DNA of 64,000 bases, from the NCBI RefSeq assembly GCF_024171895.1, contig NZ_JAMTCQ010000010.1, forward strand, positions 248,001-312,000, given 5' to 3'. Origin of the DNA: Prauserella halophila (GTDB taxonomy: Bacteria; Actinomycetota; Actinomycetes; Mycobacteriales; Pseudonocardiaceae). The notes below the pieces were generated by a model, which did no database searches, was not told where the DNA came from, and worked only from the letters and a program-made list of their open reading frames with translations. The translations under genes were made by a program, and so were the position numbers. Below are positions 17,938 to 27,204 of this stretch, one piece after another (within the stretch, counting starts at the first letter, position 1; the number at the start of each line of letters is the position of its first letter).

Positions 17938-19237
17938 GCGCTCCGGGCTCGCCCGATTCTCGGTACGTGCACGGACCACGATCACGGCGACCGTCGTGGT
18001 GGCGGTGGCGACCATGGCGATCGGCTTCGCGCTCGTGTCCTATCTCGACACGAAGCTCACCCAGGAGCTCGACACCGCATTGGACGATCGGCTGCGCGCG
18101 GCGACCGAGGCGGTGCGCGCCGGAAAGGCCGTCCCGAACGGTGTAACCGTCGACGTCACAGCGAACGAGCAGCGCGTCCAGGCCGATGCTCCGAGAAGTG
18201 GCCGCACCTCCGGAGCGGGTCCGTTCCGTACCGCCGAGGCCACTGTGACCACTTCGGAAGGAACCCGGACGCTTGTCGCCAGAGCCTCGACCGAATCGGT
18301 GCGCCGGGCGACGGAGGCGGCCACACGGGCGATGCTCATCGGCGCGCCCGCGCTTCTCGCCGTCGTCGCCGGGCTGACGTGGTTCAGCACGGGACGAGCG
18401 CTGGGCCCGGTCGACGCGATTCGCAGGGAGTTCGCACGGCTGTCGGCACGCGATCTGCGCGGACGGATGCCGGTGCCGGCCGGCGACGACGCGCCCGCAC
18501 GTCTGGCCGTGACGCTCAACGACACGCTTGACCGGCTCGACGAGTCCGTCCGCAAACAGCGCCAGTTCGTTGCCGACGCCTCGCACGAGCTGCGCAGCCC
18601 GCTTGCCGCGCTGCGCACGCCGCTCGAAGTCGCGCAGGAACACCCCGACCGGGTCGATTGGCCCGGCATCGTATCGGGCACGCTGGAGGATCTGGACCGC
18701 CTCGACCGGCTCGTGGCGGATCTGCTGACTCTCGCGCGCATTGACGCGGAAACTCGGGAAGGAGGCGAGCCGACCGAACTGGCCGAGCTGATCACCGAGG
18801 TTGCCGACCGGCGCACACCTGCGAACGTGGAGCGAAGCCTGCACCTCGCCGATTCTGTCGTCGTTCGCGGCCACCGCACGCACTTGGCGCGATTGCTGAC
18901 GAACCTGTTCGACAACGCCGAACGCTACGCCCGCCAGAGGGTCGAGGTCCGGCTGTCGGTAACGCGGGGCCGCGCGCAGGTCGAGGTCGCGGACGATGGG
19001 CCGGGCGTGCCCGACGAGTCCCGGGAACGCATCTTCGAGCGGTTCACCCGCATCGACACGTCCCGACAGCGCTCGCAGGGCGGTGCGGGTCTCGGATTGG
19101 CGTTGGCCCGGGACATCGCGGCCCTGCACGGCGGCACGCTCGAGCTCGCCGAATTCAGCGGAGGGGCCCGTTTCGTCGTCACGTTGCCGCTGGAACCGCC
19201 CCCCGACGAAGGCAACTGTGGTGATCGGAATCAGTGA
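17930..19237 (+). CDS. HAMP-type sensor histidine kinase
   Basis: 435 residues. Two membrane helices (near residues 18-37 and 136-155) flank an extracytoplasmic loop of about 95 residues, then HAMP, a HisKA motif with His219 (FVADASHELRSPLAALRTP), and an ATPase domain (LFDNAERYA, VADDGPGVPDE, GGAGLGLALARDIAALHGG). Partner of the upstream regulator. Its TGA directly abuts the stop of the next, convergent gene. Confidence 0.95.
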   Translation: MRKRSGLARFSVRARTTITATVVVAVATMAIGFALVSYLDTKLTQELDTALDDRLRAATEAVRAGKAVPNGVTVDVTANEQRVQADAPRSGRTSGAGPFRTAEATVTTSEGTRTLVARASTESVRRATEAATRAMLIGAPALLAVVAGLTWFSTGRALGPVDAIRREFARLSARDLRGRMPVPAGDDAPARLAVTLNDTLDRLDESVRKQRQFVADASHELRSPLAALRTPLEVAQEHPDRVDWPGIVSGTLEDLDRLDRLVADLLTLARIDAETREGGEPTELAELITEVADRRTPANVERSLHLADSVVVRGHRTHLARLLTNLFDNAERYARQRVEVRLSVTRGRAQVEVADDGPGVPDESRERIFERFTRIDTSRQRSQGGAGLGLALARDIAALHGGTLELAEFSGGARFVVTLPLEPPPDEGNCGDRNQ

Positions 19238-19915
19238 TCAATTCTCCGCGTCACGGACGGCGAGGGCGATCTGCACGCGGTTCTCGACCGCGAGTTTGCC
19301 GAGCACGTTTCCGATGTGCGCCTTGACGGTCGCGACGCTGACGTGCAGTCGCGCGGCGATCTCGGGGTTGCCGAGCCCGTCCGCGATGGCCCGGGCCGTG
19401 TCCAGCTCCCGTTCGGTCAGCGTGGCGAGGTTCGCGGCCGCGGCCGAACTGGCGGAGCGCCTGGCCTCCGAGGACCGGGGTCCGGTGGCCGCCGCGATCA
19501 GGCGCGCGGTCGCTGCGGGCGAGAGCGCGGGGTGTCCTTGGGCGACGGTTCGTATCGCGTCGACGATCTGCGCGGGCGGCGTGTCCTTGAGCACGAATCC
19601 GAGCGCGCCTGCACGCAGTGCACCGAGCACGAACTCGTCCGAGTCGAACGTGGTCAGCACGAGCACCCGGGGCGGCGTGGGGCGGCTGAGGATGTCACCG
19701 GTGGCAGTGATGCCGTCGCGGCCGGGCATGCGGACATCCATCAGCACGACGTCGGGCCGGTGCTGCTCCACCGCGGTGAGCGCGTCGTCGCCGTCGGCCG
19801 CTTCGGCGGTCACCGTGAGGTCCGGCTCGCCGTCGACCATGAGACGCAAAGCCATGCGCACCAGCTGGTCGTCGTCGACGATGACGATCCGCACCGGATC
19901 GTGTTCGCTGTTCAC
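19238..19915 (-). CDS. NarL/LuxR-family response regulator
   Basis: 225 residues. Receiver with Asp60 (DVVLMDVRMPG) and a C-terminal LuxR HTH (LTERELDTARAIADGLGNPEIAARLHVSVATVKAHIGNVLGKL). GTG start immediately follows the kinase stop. Convergent to the HAMP kinase with no bases between. Confidence 0.95.
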   Translation of the reverse strand: MNSEHDPVRIVIVDDDQLVRMALRLMVDGEPDLTVTAEAADGDDALTAVEQHRPDVVLMDVRMPGRDGITATGDILSRPTPPRVLVLTTFDSDEFVLGALRAGALGFVLKDTPPAQIVDAIRTVAQGHPALSPAATARLIAAATGPRSSEARRSASSAAAANLATLTERELDTARAIADGLGNPEIAARLHVSVATVKAHIGNVLGKLAVENRVQIALAVRDAEN

Positions 19916-21100
19916 TCAGGCTCTCTTTTCGTCGTCGTGACGCGGCCAGGGCAGGCGCGCGGCGAGAAGATACCCACCATCGGCGCTCCGGTGGTGGTCG
20001 AGTTCCCCTCCCAGCAGCGTGATGCGTTCGGTCAGCCCGAGCAGGCCGAATCCCGACTCGGGGCATCGCGCGGGGACGCCGGTGGCCGGTGAGTTGCCCA
20101 CGCTGATCCGCAGTTCGTGGCCTTCCGCTCCTCCGGCACCGACGTGCACGGCGGTGCCGGGTGCGTGTTTCGCGGCATTGGTCAGTCCTTCTTGGACGAC
20201 CCGGTAACAGGCCCTCCCGATGGCCTCCGGCGGTGTGCCCCGCACGGTGGTGGTCCACGTGACGTCCAGTCCCGACGTGCGGGCGTCGGTCACCAGGTCC
20301 GGGATGCTCTCGACGGTGGGTTGCGGCTGTTCCGGCCGGTCCGGGTCGGTGCGGAGCACCCCGAGCACGTCCCGCAGCTCTTCCAGCGCCTGGTGCGCGC
20401 CGTCGGCGATGCCGCGGATCATGACCTGCCGATCGTGGTTCGACAGATCGGCGCGATGGTTCAGAACCCCGGCCTGCATGGCGACCAGGGAGATCCGATG
20501 CGCGAGCACGTCGTGCATCTCGCGGGCGATGCGTGTCCGTTCCTGGGTGCGTGCCTGTGCCGCGCGTGCGAGCTGTTCCCGCTCGGCGCTCTCGGCCCGG
20601 TGCTGCAGCGAGCGTACCTCGGTACGGCGGGCGCCGACGGCCACGCCGCCGGCGGCGGCGATCCCCGTGACCAGCACCGCGACTGCGAGCTGGAGCCACA
20701 GTGGACCGCTCGGTGCACCCGCCATGCGGAACTCGACGTAAGTTTGCGATACGGCGACCGAGACGAGCAGCACCGCGGCGATCTCCATCGGACGCCGACG
20801 GGTGGCGAGCGAGCACAGCGCCAGTAGTGCGGCAGCCGAGGCGGTGGTCGAGACCGCCGACGCGAGCGCTGTCGCCAGCGCCACCGGGAGCGGGAACCGC
20901 CTGCGCCATACGAGCGCCGCCAGACATGCGAGTCCGACGAGCGGATCGCCGGTGTAGAACCACATGTCCGCTCCGGCCGAGTGCTGTTGTGCGAGCTGAA
21001 CACCGGTCGCGAGCCACAGCAGGGCACCGATCACGGCGCCGGTGAGGATCCGCCACACGTGGTGCGGCGGGCTGAACCGGGGCGTGGCGTCCGTGATCAT
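19916..21100 (-). CDS. DesK/LiaS-type sensor histidine kinase
   Basis: 394 residues from ATG 21100. The N-terminal half has four to five membrane helices with little outside, typical of intramembrane sensors. It continues with HisKA_3 (RIAREMHDVLAHRIS, His196) and an ATPase domain (EGLTNAAKHAPG, GFGLLGLTERITLLGGEL). Forms an operon with the LuxR-type regulator. Upstream and divergent lies a secreted peptidase, a possible target. Confidence 0.93.
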   Translation of the reverse strand: MITDATPRFSPPHHVWRILTGAVIGALLWLATGVQLAQQHSAGADMWFYTGDPLVGLACLAALVWRRRFPLPVALATALASAVSTTASAAALLALCSLATRRRPMEIAAVLLVSVAVSQTYVEFRMAGAPSGPLWLQLAVAVLVTGIAAAGGVAVGARRTEVRSLQHRAESAEREQLARAAQARTQERTRIAREMHDVLAHRISLVAMQAGVLNHRADLSNHDRQVMIRGIADGAHQALEELRDVLGVLRTDPDRPEQPQPTVESIPDLVTDARTSGLDVTWTTTVRGTPPEAIGRACYRVVQEGLTNAAKHAPGTAVHVGAGGAEGHELRISVGNSPATGVPARCPESGFGLLGLTERITLLGGELDHHRSADGGYLLAARLPWPRHDDEKRA

Positions 21101-21283
21101 CCCGGTCAGTATCGCGGAGCCCGGCGTTCGGTGCAGCGACCGCGAGGATGACGTCGGACCAGACGTAGGTCGAACCTGCGCCTTCGACGCCGGTCGAGGA
21201 AGCTCTGGACGCCGGGACGATGTGGCCGGGACCTCACTCCACGAAGAATCGCTGTCGTGATGACACCGAACGTGGGGGAACAT

Positions 21284-22771
21284 ATGCGCAAAACCGTGGC
21301 CGGCGTCCTCGCCGCCGCCTTCGTCCTGTCCATGGTCCCGGGAGTGTCGGTGGCAGCGCGGGAACCGCGGTCGACGCCGGACGGATCTGTGGCCTGGGAT
21401 TCCCTTCGGTGGGGGCCGTGCCCCGAGGAGGCGTCCTCGCCGCGTCTGGAGTGTTCGACGCTGGACGTACCCCTGGACTACCGGAAACCCGACGGCAGGA
21501 AGATCGAGATCGCGGTGTCCCGGCTACCGAGCGAGAAGCCGTCACGGCGCCGGGGCGTGCTGTTGACCAACCCGGGCGGACCCGGCGGCCCGGGGCTCGA
21601 CTATCCGGCCACGTTGGCCGGGGCGGGGCTGCCGAAGCGGGTGCTGGACTCCTACGACATCGTCGGCATGGACCCGCGTGGTGTCGGCCGCAGCGCGCCG
21701 GTGACCTGCGACCTCACCGAGCGGCAGCAGGCTCGCGGTGCATTCGCGCAGTACGCGCACACTCCGGTCGATGTCGTGACCGAATCCCGGTACGCGCGGA
21801 CCATCGCCGAGCAGTGCGCCACCTCGCGTACGGCGTGGATGCTGCCGTACACCACCACCGCCAACACCGCTCGCGACATGGACCGGCTTCGCGTGGCGTT
21901 GGGTGAACCGAAGGTCTCCTATCTCGGCGCGTCCTACGGCAGCTATCTCGGCGCGGTGTACACGACGATGTTCCCGCAGCGCAGCGACCGCGTCGTGCTC
22001 GACAGCAACATGAGCCCCGACGGCTACGACTACGAGGCCATGCGCCTGTTCGCCCGCGGTATGGCGGACCGGTTCCCGGACTTCGCGGCGTTCGCTGCCG
22101 CCCGTCCCGAGTACGGACTCGGCAGTACGCCGGCGCAAGTGAGGGCGAAGTTCTTCGAGCTGGTCGATCGGCTGGACGACAAGCCCGTCCACGGCATCGA
22201 CGGGACGCTGCTGCGGGGCATCACGCTGGAGCGTCTCTACAGCGACGCGCTCATGCCCCTGTTGGCAGAGATGTGGCAGGCGCTCGACGAGAACCGGCCG
22301 TTGCCGCCGGCACCGTCGCCTCCGTCCGGCGACATGGAGAACCTGATGTCGGCGCGGCTCGCGGTCACCTGTGGTGACTCGCGCTGGCCGGACTCGATGT
22401 GGCAGTACCTGGGCAATGTCGCAGTGGACCGGGCGAAGTACCCGATGCTCGGCGGTTCGACGGCCAACATCGGACCGTGCGCGTTCTGGCCGGACGAACG
22501 CCAGGAGCCGCCGGTGCACATCGGCGATCGCGGTCCGTCGAACGTGCTCATGGTGCAGAACGAGCGCGATCCGGGGACACCGTTGGTCGGCGCCCGGAAG
22601 CTGCGCCGCGCGTTCGGGCAACGCGCCACGATGGTGACCGCCGACCAGGGCGGGCACGTTATCTACCCGTTCGGCGCCAACACCTGTGCGAAGGACGCCG
22701 TGACGACGTACCTGACCACCGGTGATCGTCCCGAGCACGATCTGGCCTGCGCCGCCGAGAAGGGCGAGTGA
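21284..22771 (+). CDS. Secreted TAP/SlpD-type tripeptidyl aminopeptidase-like alpha/beta hydrolase
   Basis: 495 residues. Signal peptide RKTVAGVLAAAFVLSMVPGVSVAA. Alpha/beta-hydrolase motifs: oxyanion loop LLTNPGGPGGPG, nucleophile elbow YLGASYGSYLG (Ser217), Asp in QNERDPGTP and His in QGGHVIYP in the C-terminal TAP-like domain. Actinomycete relatives cut tripeptides from secreted proteins. ATG 21284 is preceded by GGGGGAA. Overlaps the next gene by four bases. Confidence 0.92.
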   Translation: MRKTVAGVLAAAFVLSMVPGVSVAAREPRSTPDGSVAWDSLRWGPCPEEASSPRLECSTLDVPLDYRKPDGRKIEIAVSRLPSEKPSRRRGVLLTNPGGPGGPGLDYPATLAGAGLPKRVLDSYDIVGMDPRGVGRSAPVTCDLTERQQARGAFAQYAHTPVDVVTESRYARTIAEQCATSRTAWMLPYTTTANTARDMDRLRVALGEPKVSYLGASYGSYLGAVYTTMFPQRSDRVVLDSNMSPDGYDYEAMRLFARGMADRFPDFAAFAAARPEYGLGSTPAQVRAKFFELVDRLDDKPVHGIDGTLLRGITLERLYSDALMPLLAEMWQALDENRPLPPAPSPPSGDMENLMSARLAVTCGDSRWPDSMWQYLGNVAVDRAKYPMLGGSTANIGPCAFWPDERQEPPVHIGDRGPSNVLMVQNERDPGTPLVGARKLRRAFGQRATMVTADQGGHVIYPFGANTCAKDAVTTYLTTGDRPEHDLACAAEKGE

Positions 22772-23436
22772 CCAGAGTGGGCGGCAGATTCCGGGCGTGG
22801 CGGCGGGAGCGGGCTCTGAGCCGGGTCGAGCCCGGTGACGGGCGGGAGCTGAAGCGGTTCCGATGGTGGCAGTGGACGCGGCGCGCACTGTTTCACGTGC
22901 GGTTGTCCGACGACGGCAGGCAACCGGTCTACAGCGTCGACGTCAAGCACGGGAAGTACGACTCGAACGGCCGCCGGAGCGCCGATCTGTATCTCGACGG
23001 CAGGCATCACGCCGTGTCGTCCATCCCGGCCCGCTTTCCCGTACCCGGTGGCACCATCGAGGTGGCGGCGAGCGGTTTCGGCCTCAAGCGCTGTCACTAC
23101 GTCACCGCCGAGGGCGCCGAGCGCCGGCTCGCTCCTGATCCGGCCTCCGCGGAAGGGCGGCGGCTGCGCTTCGAACGTGAACACCCGACGCTGAGCCACT
23201 GGATGGGCGCCGGCTCGGTGAGTGTGCTGTTGGTAGCGCTGCTCGTCCTGCTCACACAGATCGTCGGATCGATCACGCGGGTGCCGGAGATCGCCGAGCA
23301 CCTCGGCACTTTCAGCCCGCCCGTGGAGCTGCCGGTCTGGGCCAACATCACGGTCACCGCCGCGGCGGCGCTGGCCAGTACCGAGCGGGCTCTTCGGCTG
23401 CGCTACAGCCGACTGCTCGACGGAGCCGCCGGCTGA
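22768..23436 (+). CDS. Hypothetical membrane protein with N-terminal cytoplasmic domain
   Basis: 222 residues. An N-terminal basic domain of about 140 residues, beta-rich (FHVRLSDDGRQPVYSVDVKHGKYD, LYLDGRHHAVSSIPARFPVPGG), then two membrane helices (SVSVLLVALLVLLTQIV and VWANITVTAAAALAS). The GTG start overlaps the peptidase stop, so it is on the same transcript. Family not recognised. Confidence 0.8.
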   Translation: MTRVGGRFRAWRRERALSRVEPGDGRELKRFRWWQWTRRALFHVRLSDDGRQPVYSVDVKHGKYDSNGRRSADLYLDGRHHAVSSIPARFPVPGGTIEVAASGFGLKRCHYVTAEGAERRLAPDPASAEGRRLRFEREHPTLSHWMGAGSVSVLLVALLVLLTQIVGSITRVPEIAEHLGTFSPPVELPVWANITVTAAAALASTERALRLRYSRLLDGAAG

Positions 23437-23460
23437 CGGTGCGGGCGTCGCATGACGGCA

Positions 23461-23502
23461 CGAGTGCAGAACACGCGGTGCCGAGTGCAGAACACGCGGT
23501 GC
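23461..23502 (+). repeat. Dispersed repeat GTGCAGAACACG, 21-bp tandem pair
   Basis: Two perfect copies of CGAGTGCAGAACACGCGGTGC at 23461-23481 and 23482-23502, in the gap between the convergent membrane-protein and flavohemoglobin genes. Confidence 0.85.
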
Positions 23503-23529
23503 TGGAGCCCTGCAACACGGGGTTGCGGG

Positions 23530-24705
23530 TCATTCCTCCGTGAAGGGGTCGTAGCGGATCTGGTCCAGCGCGGTGCCTGCGACGAGCATGCGGCTGACGG
23601 TCGCGCGGATCATCGCCGGGGAGCCGGAGACGAGCACGTCGTGGTCGGCCCACGCGCCGTACGAGGAGACGACGTCCGCGAGGGTGCCGACCTCGAATCC
23701 GGAAAGCCCTTCGTCCTGCTCGACGACCGGGTGCACGGTCAGCCACGGGTTCGTCGACGCGAGCGAGCGCAGCACCTCGAGTGCGTACAGGTCCTCGCGC
23801 GCGCCGCCGCCGTAGAAGATCGTCACGTGGGGGTTCTTCCCGAAGCGGCCGAGGTCGTCGAGGATCGACTGCAGCGGCGTGATGCCCGTGCCGCCCGCGA
23901 TCATGAGCACGTCACGGCCGGATTCGCGGTCGACGTGGAGCTGGCCCATCGGGGCGCCGAACTGCCACACGTCGCCCGGCTGGGTGTGGCTGACGATGCC
24001 GCGAGAGACCCAGCCGCCCTCGATGGCACGCACGTGGAACTCGATCGAACCGTCAGGGCGCGGCGCGTTGGCCGGTGACAGGTTGCGCCACAGTCGCGGC
24101 CGCTGCGGCACCTCGACGCTCAGGTACTGGCCGGGCCGGTACGGAATGTGGCGGTCCGGCTCGATCCGCACGAGCGCCAGGTCCCAGCTCAGCCTGCGGT
24201 GTTCGGCGACGGTGCCCGTCCACGACGGCGGGTACTCGTCGGCCTCGGCCGCGTCCTGCATCGAGCGGGCGACGATCGTGAAGGCTTCCGCCCACGCGCG
24301 TTCGACTTCGTCGGTCCAGGCGGGTCCGAGTTGCCGTTTCACGGCGGCGAGCAGCGCGGTGCCGATGGCTTCGTAATGGTGCGCCTGCACGCCGAACTTG
24401 CGGTGGTCGCGGCCGAGTTGCACCAGGTACGGCGCCACGTCGTCGGGCCGGTCCACCGATTGCAGGATGTTCACGATGGCGCGCACGAGCTTGCCGCTGC
24501 GCACGTCCATGTGGATCGGGAAGAAGTCACGTGCCTCGGGGGCGAGGGTGAACAGCATCCCGTAGAAGAACTGGGCGACTTCCGGGGTGTGGGGTTCGAT
24601 CTCGCGCCACGTGTCGCGGATGTGGCGAACCATGGTGGTGACGGCCGCCGGGGTGTCGCCGGGGTCGGCGACCTTCGGGATCGGGTTGAGCGGCTCGGCT
24701 GTCAT
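23530..24705 (-). CDS. Flavohemoglobin-like globin-reductase
   Basis: 391 residues. Globin domain residues about 1-150 with the B10-type Tyr48 (AQFFYGMLF) and proximal His101 (GRDHRKFGVQ). FAD/NAD reductase domain follows, with LWRNLSPAN at the flavin site, GTGITPLQSI and the C-terminal VLVSGSPAMI. Classic NO-dioxygenases have RxYS where this protein reads RNLS, so it resembles the actinobacterial type typified by Rv0385. NO or lactate-linked chemistry is possible; function not decided. ATG 24705 chosen because it fits the globin N-terminus. Confidence 0.85.
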   Translation of the reverse strand: MTAEPLNPIPKVADPGDTPAAVTTMVRHIRDTWREIEPHTPEVAQFFYGMLFTLAPEARDFFPIHMDVRSGKLVRAIVNILQSVDRPDDVAPYLVQLGRDHRKFGVQAHHYEAIGTALLAAVKRQLGPAWTDEVERAWAEAFTIVARSMQDAAEADEYPPSWTGTVAEHRRLSWDLALVRIEPDRHIPYRPGQYLSVEVPQRPRLWRNLSPANAPRPDGSIEFHVRAIEGGWVSRGIVSHTQPGDVWQFGAPMGQLHVDRESGRDVLMIAGGTGITPLQSILDDLGRFGKNPHVTIFYGGGAREDLYALEVLRSLASTNPWLTVHPVVEQDEGLSGFEVGTLADVVSSYGAWADHDVLVSGSPAMIRATVSRMLVAGTALDQIRYDPFTEE

Positions 24706-25225
24706 ATCGCGGAACCGGGCTCGGCGAGGCCGCCGGGTCCGAGGACGCGGCGGCCCTCGGTGCGGAGGCGGGTGGGATTGCAGTCGATACGCACTGTGAT
24801 CGTCAGGGCCTTCCAGGGCTAGGCGCGCGCGGGTGACCCGGCGGCCGGCGTGGCGACGCCGGTTGTGGTGGAACCGCTCTTCGCTCCGGCGCGGGGCCGT
24901 GGTGAAGAGTTCGCAGTCGAGTTCACTGTCCAATCCGCCTTTCGGTGCGTACGCACGGGCTCACCCTAAAATCATGTGCAGCTGCACGGTAGAGCGAACA
25001 GACCCGCTCGTCCTGTTGTTGCTCCGGATGGGTGGCTCAGTCGACCGTTTTGGGGTGTATGTCACTTATGTGGCCGTGAATTGTCACCCTGGGATAACGA
25101 ACCCATCGTCACTTCACGTGATCAACTACATCGCTCGGACGGGTAATCGTGGTGTGGCAGCGACGCGGCCCGGCACCCAAAGTTGGATGCCGGGCCGCTC
25201 GTAGTGGGAGTGGTCGACGGGAGCG
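24706..25225. other. 520-base intergenic region without a convincing gene
   Basis: Upstream of flavohemoglobin and downstream of the first AGCS gene. It contains a 12-base palindrome GTGCAGCTGCAC at 24976-24987, a less GC-rich stretch (about 25050-25140) and the hairpin at 25165. The open frames here have no family-like content. Confidence 0.6.
25165..25198 (-). terminator. Hairpin terminator of the first AGCS gene
   Basis: 11-base stem GCGGCCCGGCA / TGCCGGGCCGC with a 12-base loop, 28 bases past the stop of the minus-strand symporter gene. Confidence 0.8.
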
Positions 25226-26815
25226 TCAGACCTCCGTCTTCTCCTTCTTCTGGATCTCACCGCTGTCGATCTTGCCCAGGAAGCTCTTGACCTCCTTCTT
25301 GACGATCGGCAGCAGCAGGTACAGGCCGGTGATGTTGAACAGGGCCAGCAGGAACAGCACCGCGTCGGCGAAGTCGATGACCGACTGGAGCGTGAGCACC
25401 GCGCCCGCAGCCGACATCATGCAGAACAGCACCTGGTAGATGCGGATCGACACCGTCCTGCGGCCGAACAGGTAACCCCAGGCCTTCTGGCCGTAGTAGC
25501 CCCAGGTGATGAGCGTCGAGATGGCGAACAGCACCACGGCGACCGTCAGCACGTAGGGGAACCACGGCATGACCGTCGCGAAGGCGTCCGACGTGACCGT
25601 CACACCGTCGGGCGCGTCGGCCCCGTTCTGGTTGACGTCGGCGAAGCCCTCGGTCCAGATCGCAGGCTTGGCGATGACGATGGTCAGGGCGGTCATGGTG
25701 CAGACGACGACCGTGTCGATGAACGGTTCGAGGAGGGCGACGAAGCCTTCGGTGGCGGGGTTCTTCGTCTTGACTGCGGAGTGGGCGATCGGTGCGGAGC
25801 CGAGGCCCGCTTCGTTGGAGAACGCCGAACGCTGGATACCGACGATCAGCGCACCGATCATGCCGCCTGCGACGCCTTCGCCGGTGAACGCACCGCTGAT
25901 GATCTCGCCGATCGCGGCGGGCACTGCGGTGAAGTTGACGAGGATGACCACGAGGCAGGCGACGATGTAGAGCACGCCCATCGTCGGCACCAGGCGCGAC
26001 GTGACGTTGGCGATCGACTTGATGCCGCCGATGATCACGATGCCGATGACGATCGCCAGGATGATGCCGAAGACCAGGGCGGAGCCGTCGCTGCCGAACA
26101 GGCCGTCGTCGCCACCGGTGACGTCCTTGATCTGCGCGAACGCCTGGTTCGACTGGAACATGTTGCCGCCGATGATCCCGAAGAACAGGATGCCGATGGC
26201 GGTCAGTGCGGCGAGCACCTTGCCGAGGCCGACGCCGAAGCCGTTCTGGAACCGGTCGGCGATGCCCTTGCTCAGGTAGTACATGGGGCCGCCGGAGACG
26301 GTGCCGTCCGCATGCTCCTCGCGGTACTTCACGCCGAGCGTGCACTCGACGAACTTGCTGGCCATGGCCAGCAGGCCGGCACAGATCATCCAGAACGTCG
26401 CCCCGGCGCCACCGATGGTGACAGCGGCACCGACACCGGCGATGTTGCCGAGTCCGACGGTGCCGGACAGCGCCGAGGCCAGAGCCTGGAAATGATTGAT
26501 CTCGCCGGGGTCGGACTTGTCCGTGAACTTGCCGCGCACCAGCTCGGTGGCGAGCTTGAACCGACGGACCTGGATGAACCCGAAGTAGACGGTGAAGACG
26601 ATGGCGCCGAGGATCAGCCAGGACACGATCCAGGGGAACGTGACGCCGGCGACGGTGACCTCGGCGAAGACGAAGCTCGCCAGGCCGTCGGCGATCGGGG
26701 TGAAGTTGTCGGCGATCCAGTTCTCGACGCCGGCGAAGATGCCCCCTCCGTCCGCGGCGAGGACGTGGGCGGAGCCGGGCGGGTTCGCCGCTCCGGCTGT
26801 GCTCTGCAAATACAT
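25226..26815 (-). CDS. Sodium:alanine/glycine symporter, AGCS family (paralog 1)
   Basis: 529 residues with about ten membrane helices. AGCS signatures: ALSGTVGLGNIAGVGAAVTIGGAGATFWM, GGPMYYLSKGI, SAFSNEAGLGSAPIAHSAVKTKNPATEG and ITWGYYGQKAWGYLFG. Imports alanine or glycine with sodium or protons. Ends in a charged tail (KIDSGEIQKKEKTEV). Next to a close paralog in the same orientation, with its own terminator, so the two are separate transcription units. Confidence 0.95.
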   Translation of the reverse strand: MYLQSTAGAANPPGSAHVLAADGGGIFAGVENWIADNFTPIADGLASFVFAEVTVAGVTFPWIVSWLILGAIVFTVYFGFIQVRRFKLATELVRGKFTDKSDPGEINHFQALASALSGTVGLGNIAGVGAAVTIGGAGATFWMICAGLLAMASKFVECTLGVKYREEHADGTVSGGPMYYLSKGIADRFQNGFGVGLGKVLAALTAIGILFFGIIGGNMFQSNQAFAQIKDVTGGDDGLFGSDGSALVFGIILAIVIGIVIIGGIKSIANVTSRLVPTMGVLYIVACLVVILVNFTAVPAAIGEIISGAFTGEGVAGGMIGALIVGIQRSAFSNEAGLGSAPIAHSAVKTKNPATEGFVALLEPFIDTVVVCTMTALTIVIAKPAIWTEGFADVNQNGADAPDGVTVTSDAFATVMPWFPYVLTVAVVLFAISTLITWGYYGQKAWGYLFGRRTVSIRIYQVLFCMMSAAGAVLTLQSVIDFADAVLFLLALFNITGLYLLLPIVKKEVKSFLGKIDSGEIQKKEKTEV

Positions 26816-27204
26816 GGTCAGGTAGTTGACCTGAACGAATGGTTTAGAGCAAGGAAATCAAACGATTTGTTACACCGGGTTATTGCAACCTGGCGTGCCG
26901 GAGGTGCTCCGCTGGGTCACTCGGACCAGGTGAGAGCGGCAAACGGGCGAGTTGCCGCGATCACATTCTCGACGGCTCGACTGTGGTGTATATCACTTGT
27001 TTCAGTCGAAAGTAGCCCGATGATGATCACTGTGAGTACGAGCTCGCCCGGCTGTCGGCGCTGCCGTTGCCCGCTCGCCACTGCTGTCGGCGCTGCCACT
27101 GCCGGCTCGATCGCAGCCCGGACACAGTGAAGCCCCCGGGTGCACTGAAGACGATCAGTGCGCCCCGGGGGCGTTCGATTCGAATCCTGCTGTGGCCGGT
27201 CGGC
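26816..27204. other. Promoter region between the AGCS paralogs
   Basis: 389 bases with no gene. It has a less GC-rich stretch (26830-26890, with palindrome-like GGTAGTTGACC/GGTT), a direct repeat CTGTCGGCGCTGCC near 27052 and 27084, and the terminator of paralog 2. I looked for a glycine riboswitch core and did not see one. Confidence 0.6.
27132..27172 (-). terminator. Hairpin terminator of the second AGCS gene
   Basis: Imperfect stem GCCCCCGGGTGCACTGA / TCAGTGCGCCCCGGGGGC with a short AGACGA loop, 33 bases past the stop codon. Confidence 0.8.

Noticed and set aside
20117-20827. Long plus-strand frames opposite the DesK-type kinase
   Set aside because: Arg/Gly/Cys-rich antisense shadows without start-site signals.
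24976-24987. GTGCAGCTGCAC palindrome as a flavohemoglobin operator
   Set aside because: About 270 bases from the start codon and not similar to known NsrR/HypR-type sites; left as an unremarkable 12-mer.
24834-25204. 123-codon plus-strand ORF upstream of the AGCS genes
   Set aside because: Trp/Arg-rich start and no motif; it runs through the AGCS terminator hairpin, so it is unlikely to be a gene.
26816-27120. Glycine riboswitch upstream of the AGCS symporter
   Set aside because: No conserved glycine aptamer core or tandem aptamer layout could be found on the minus strand.
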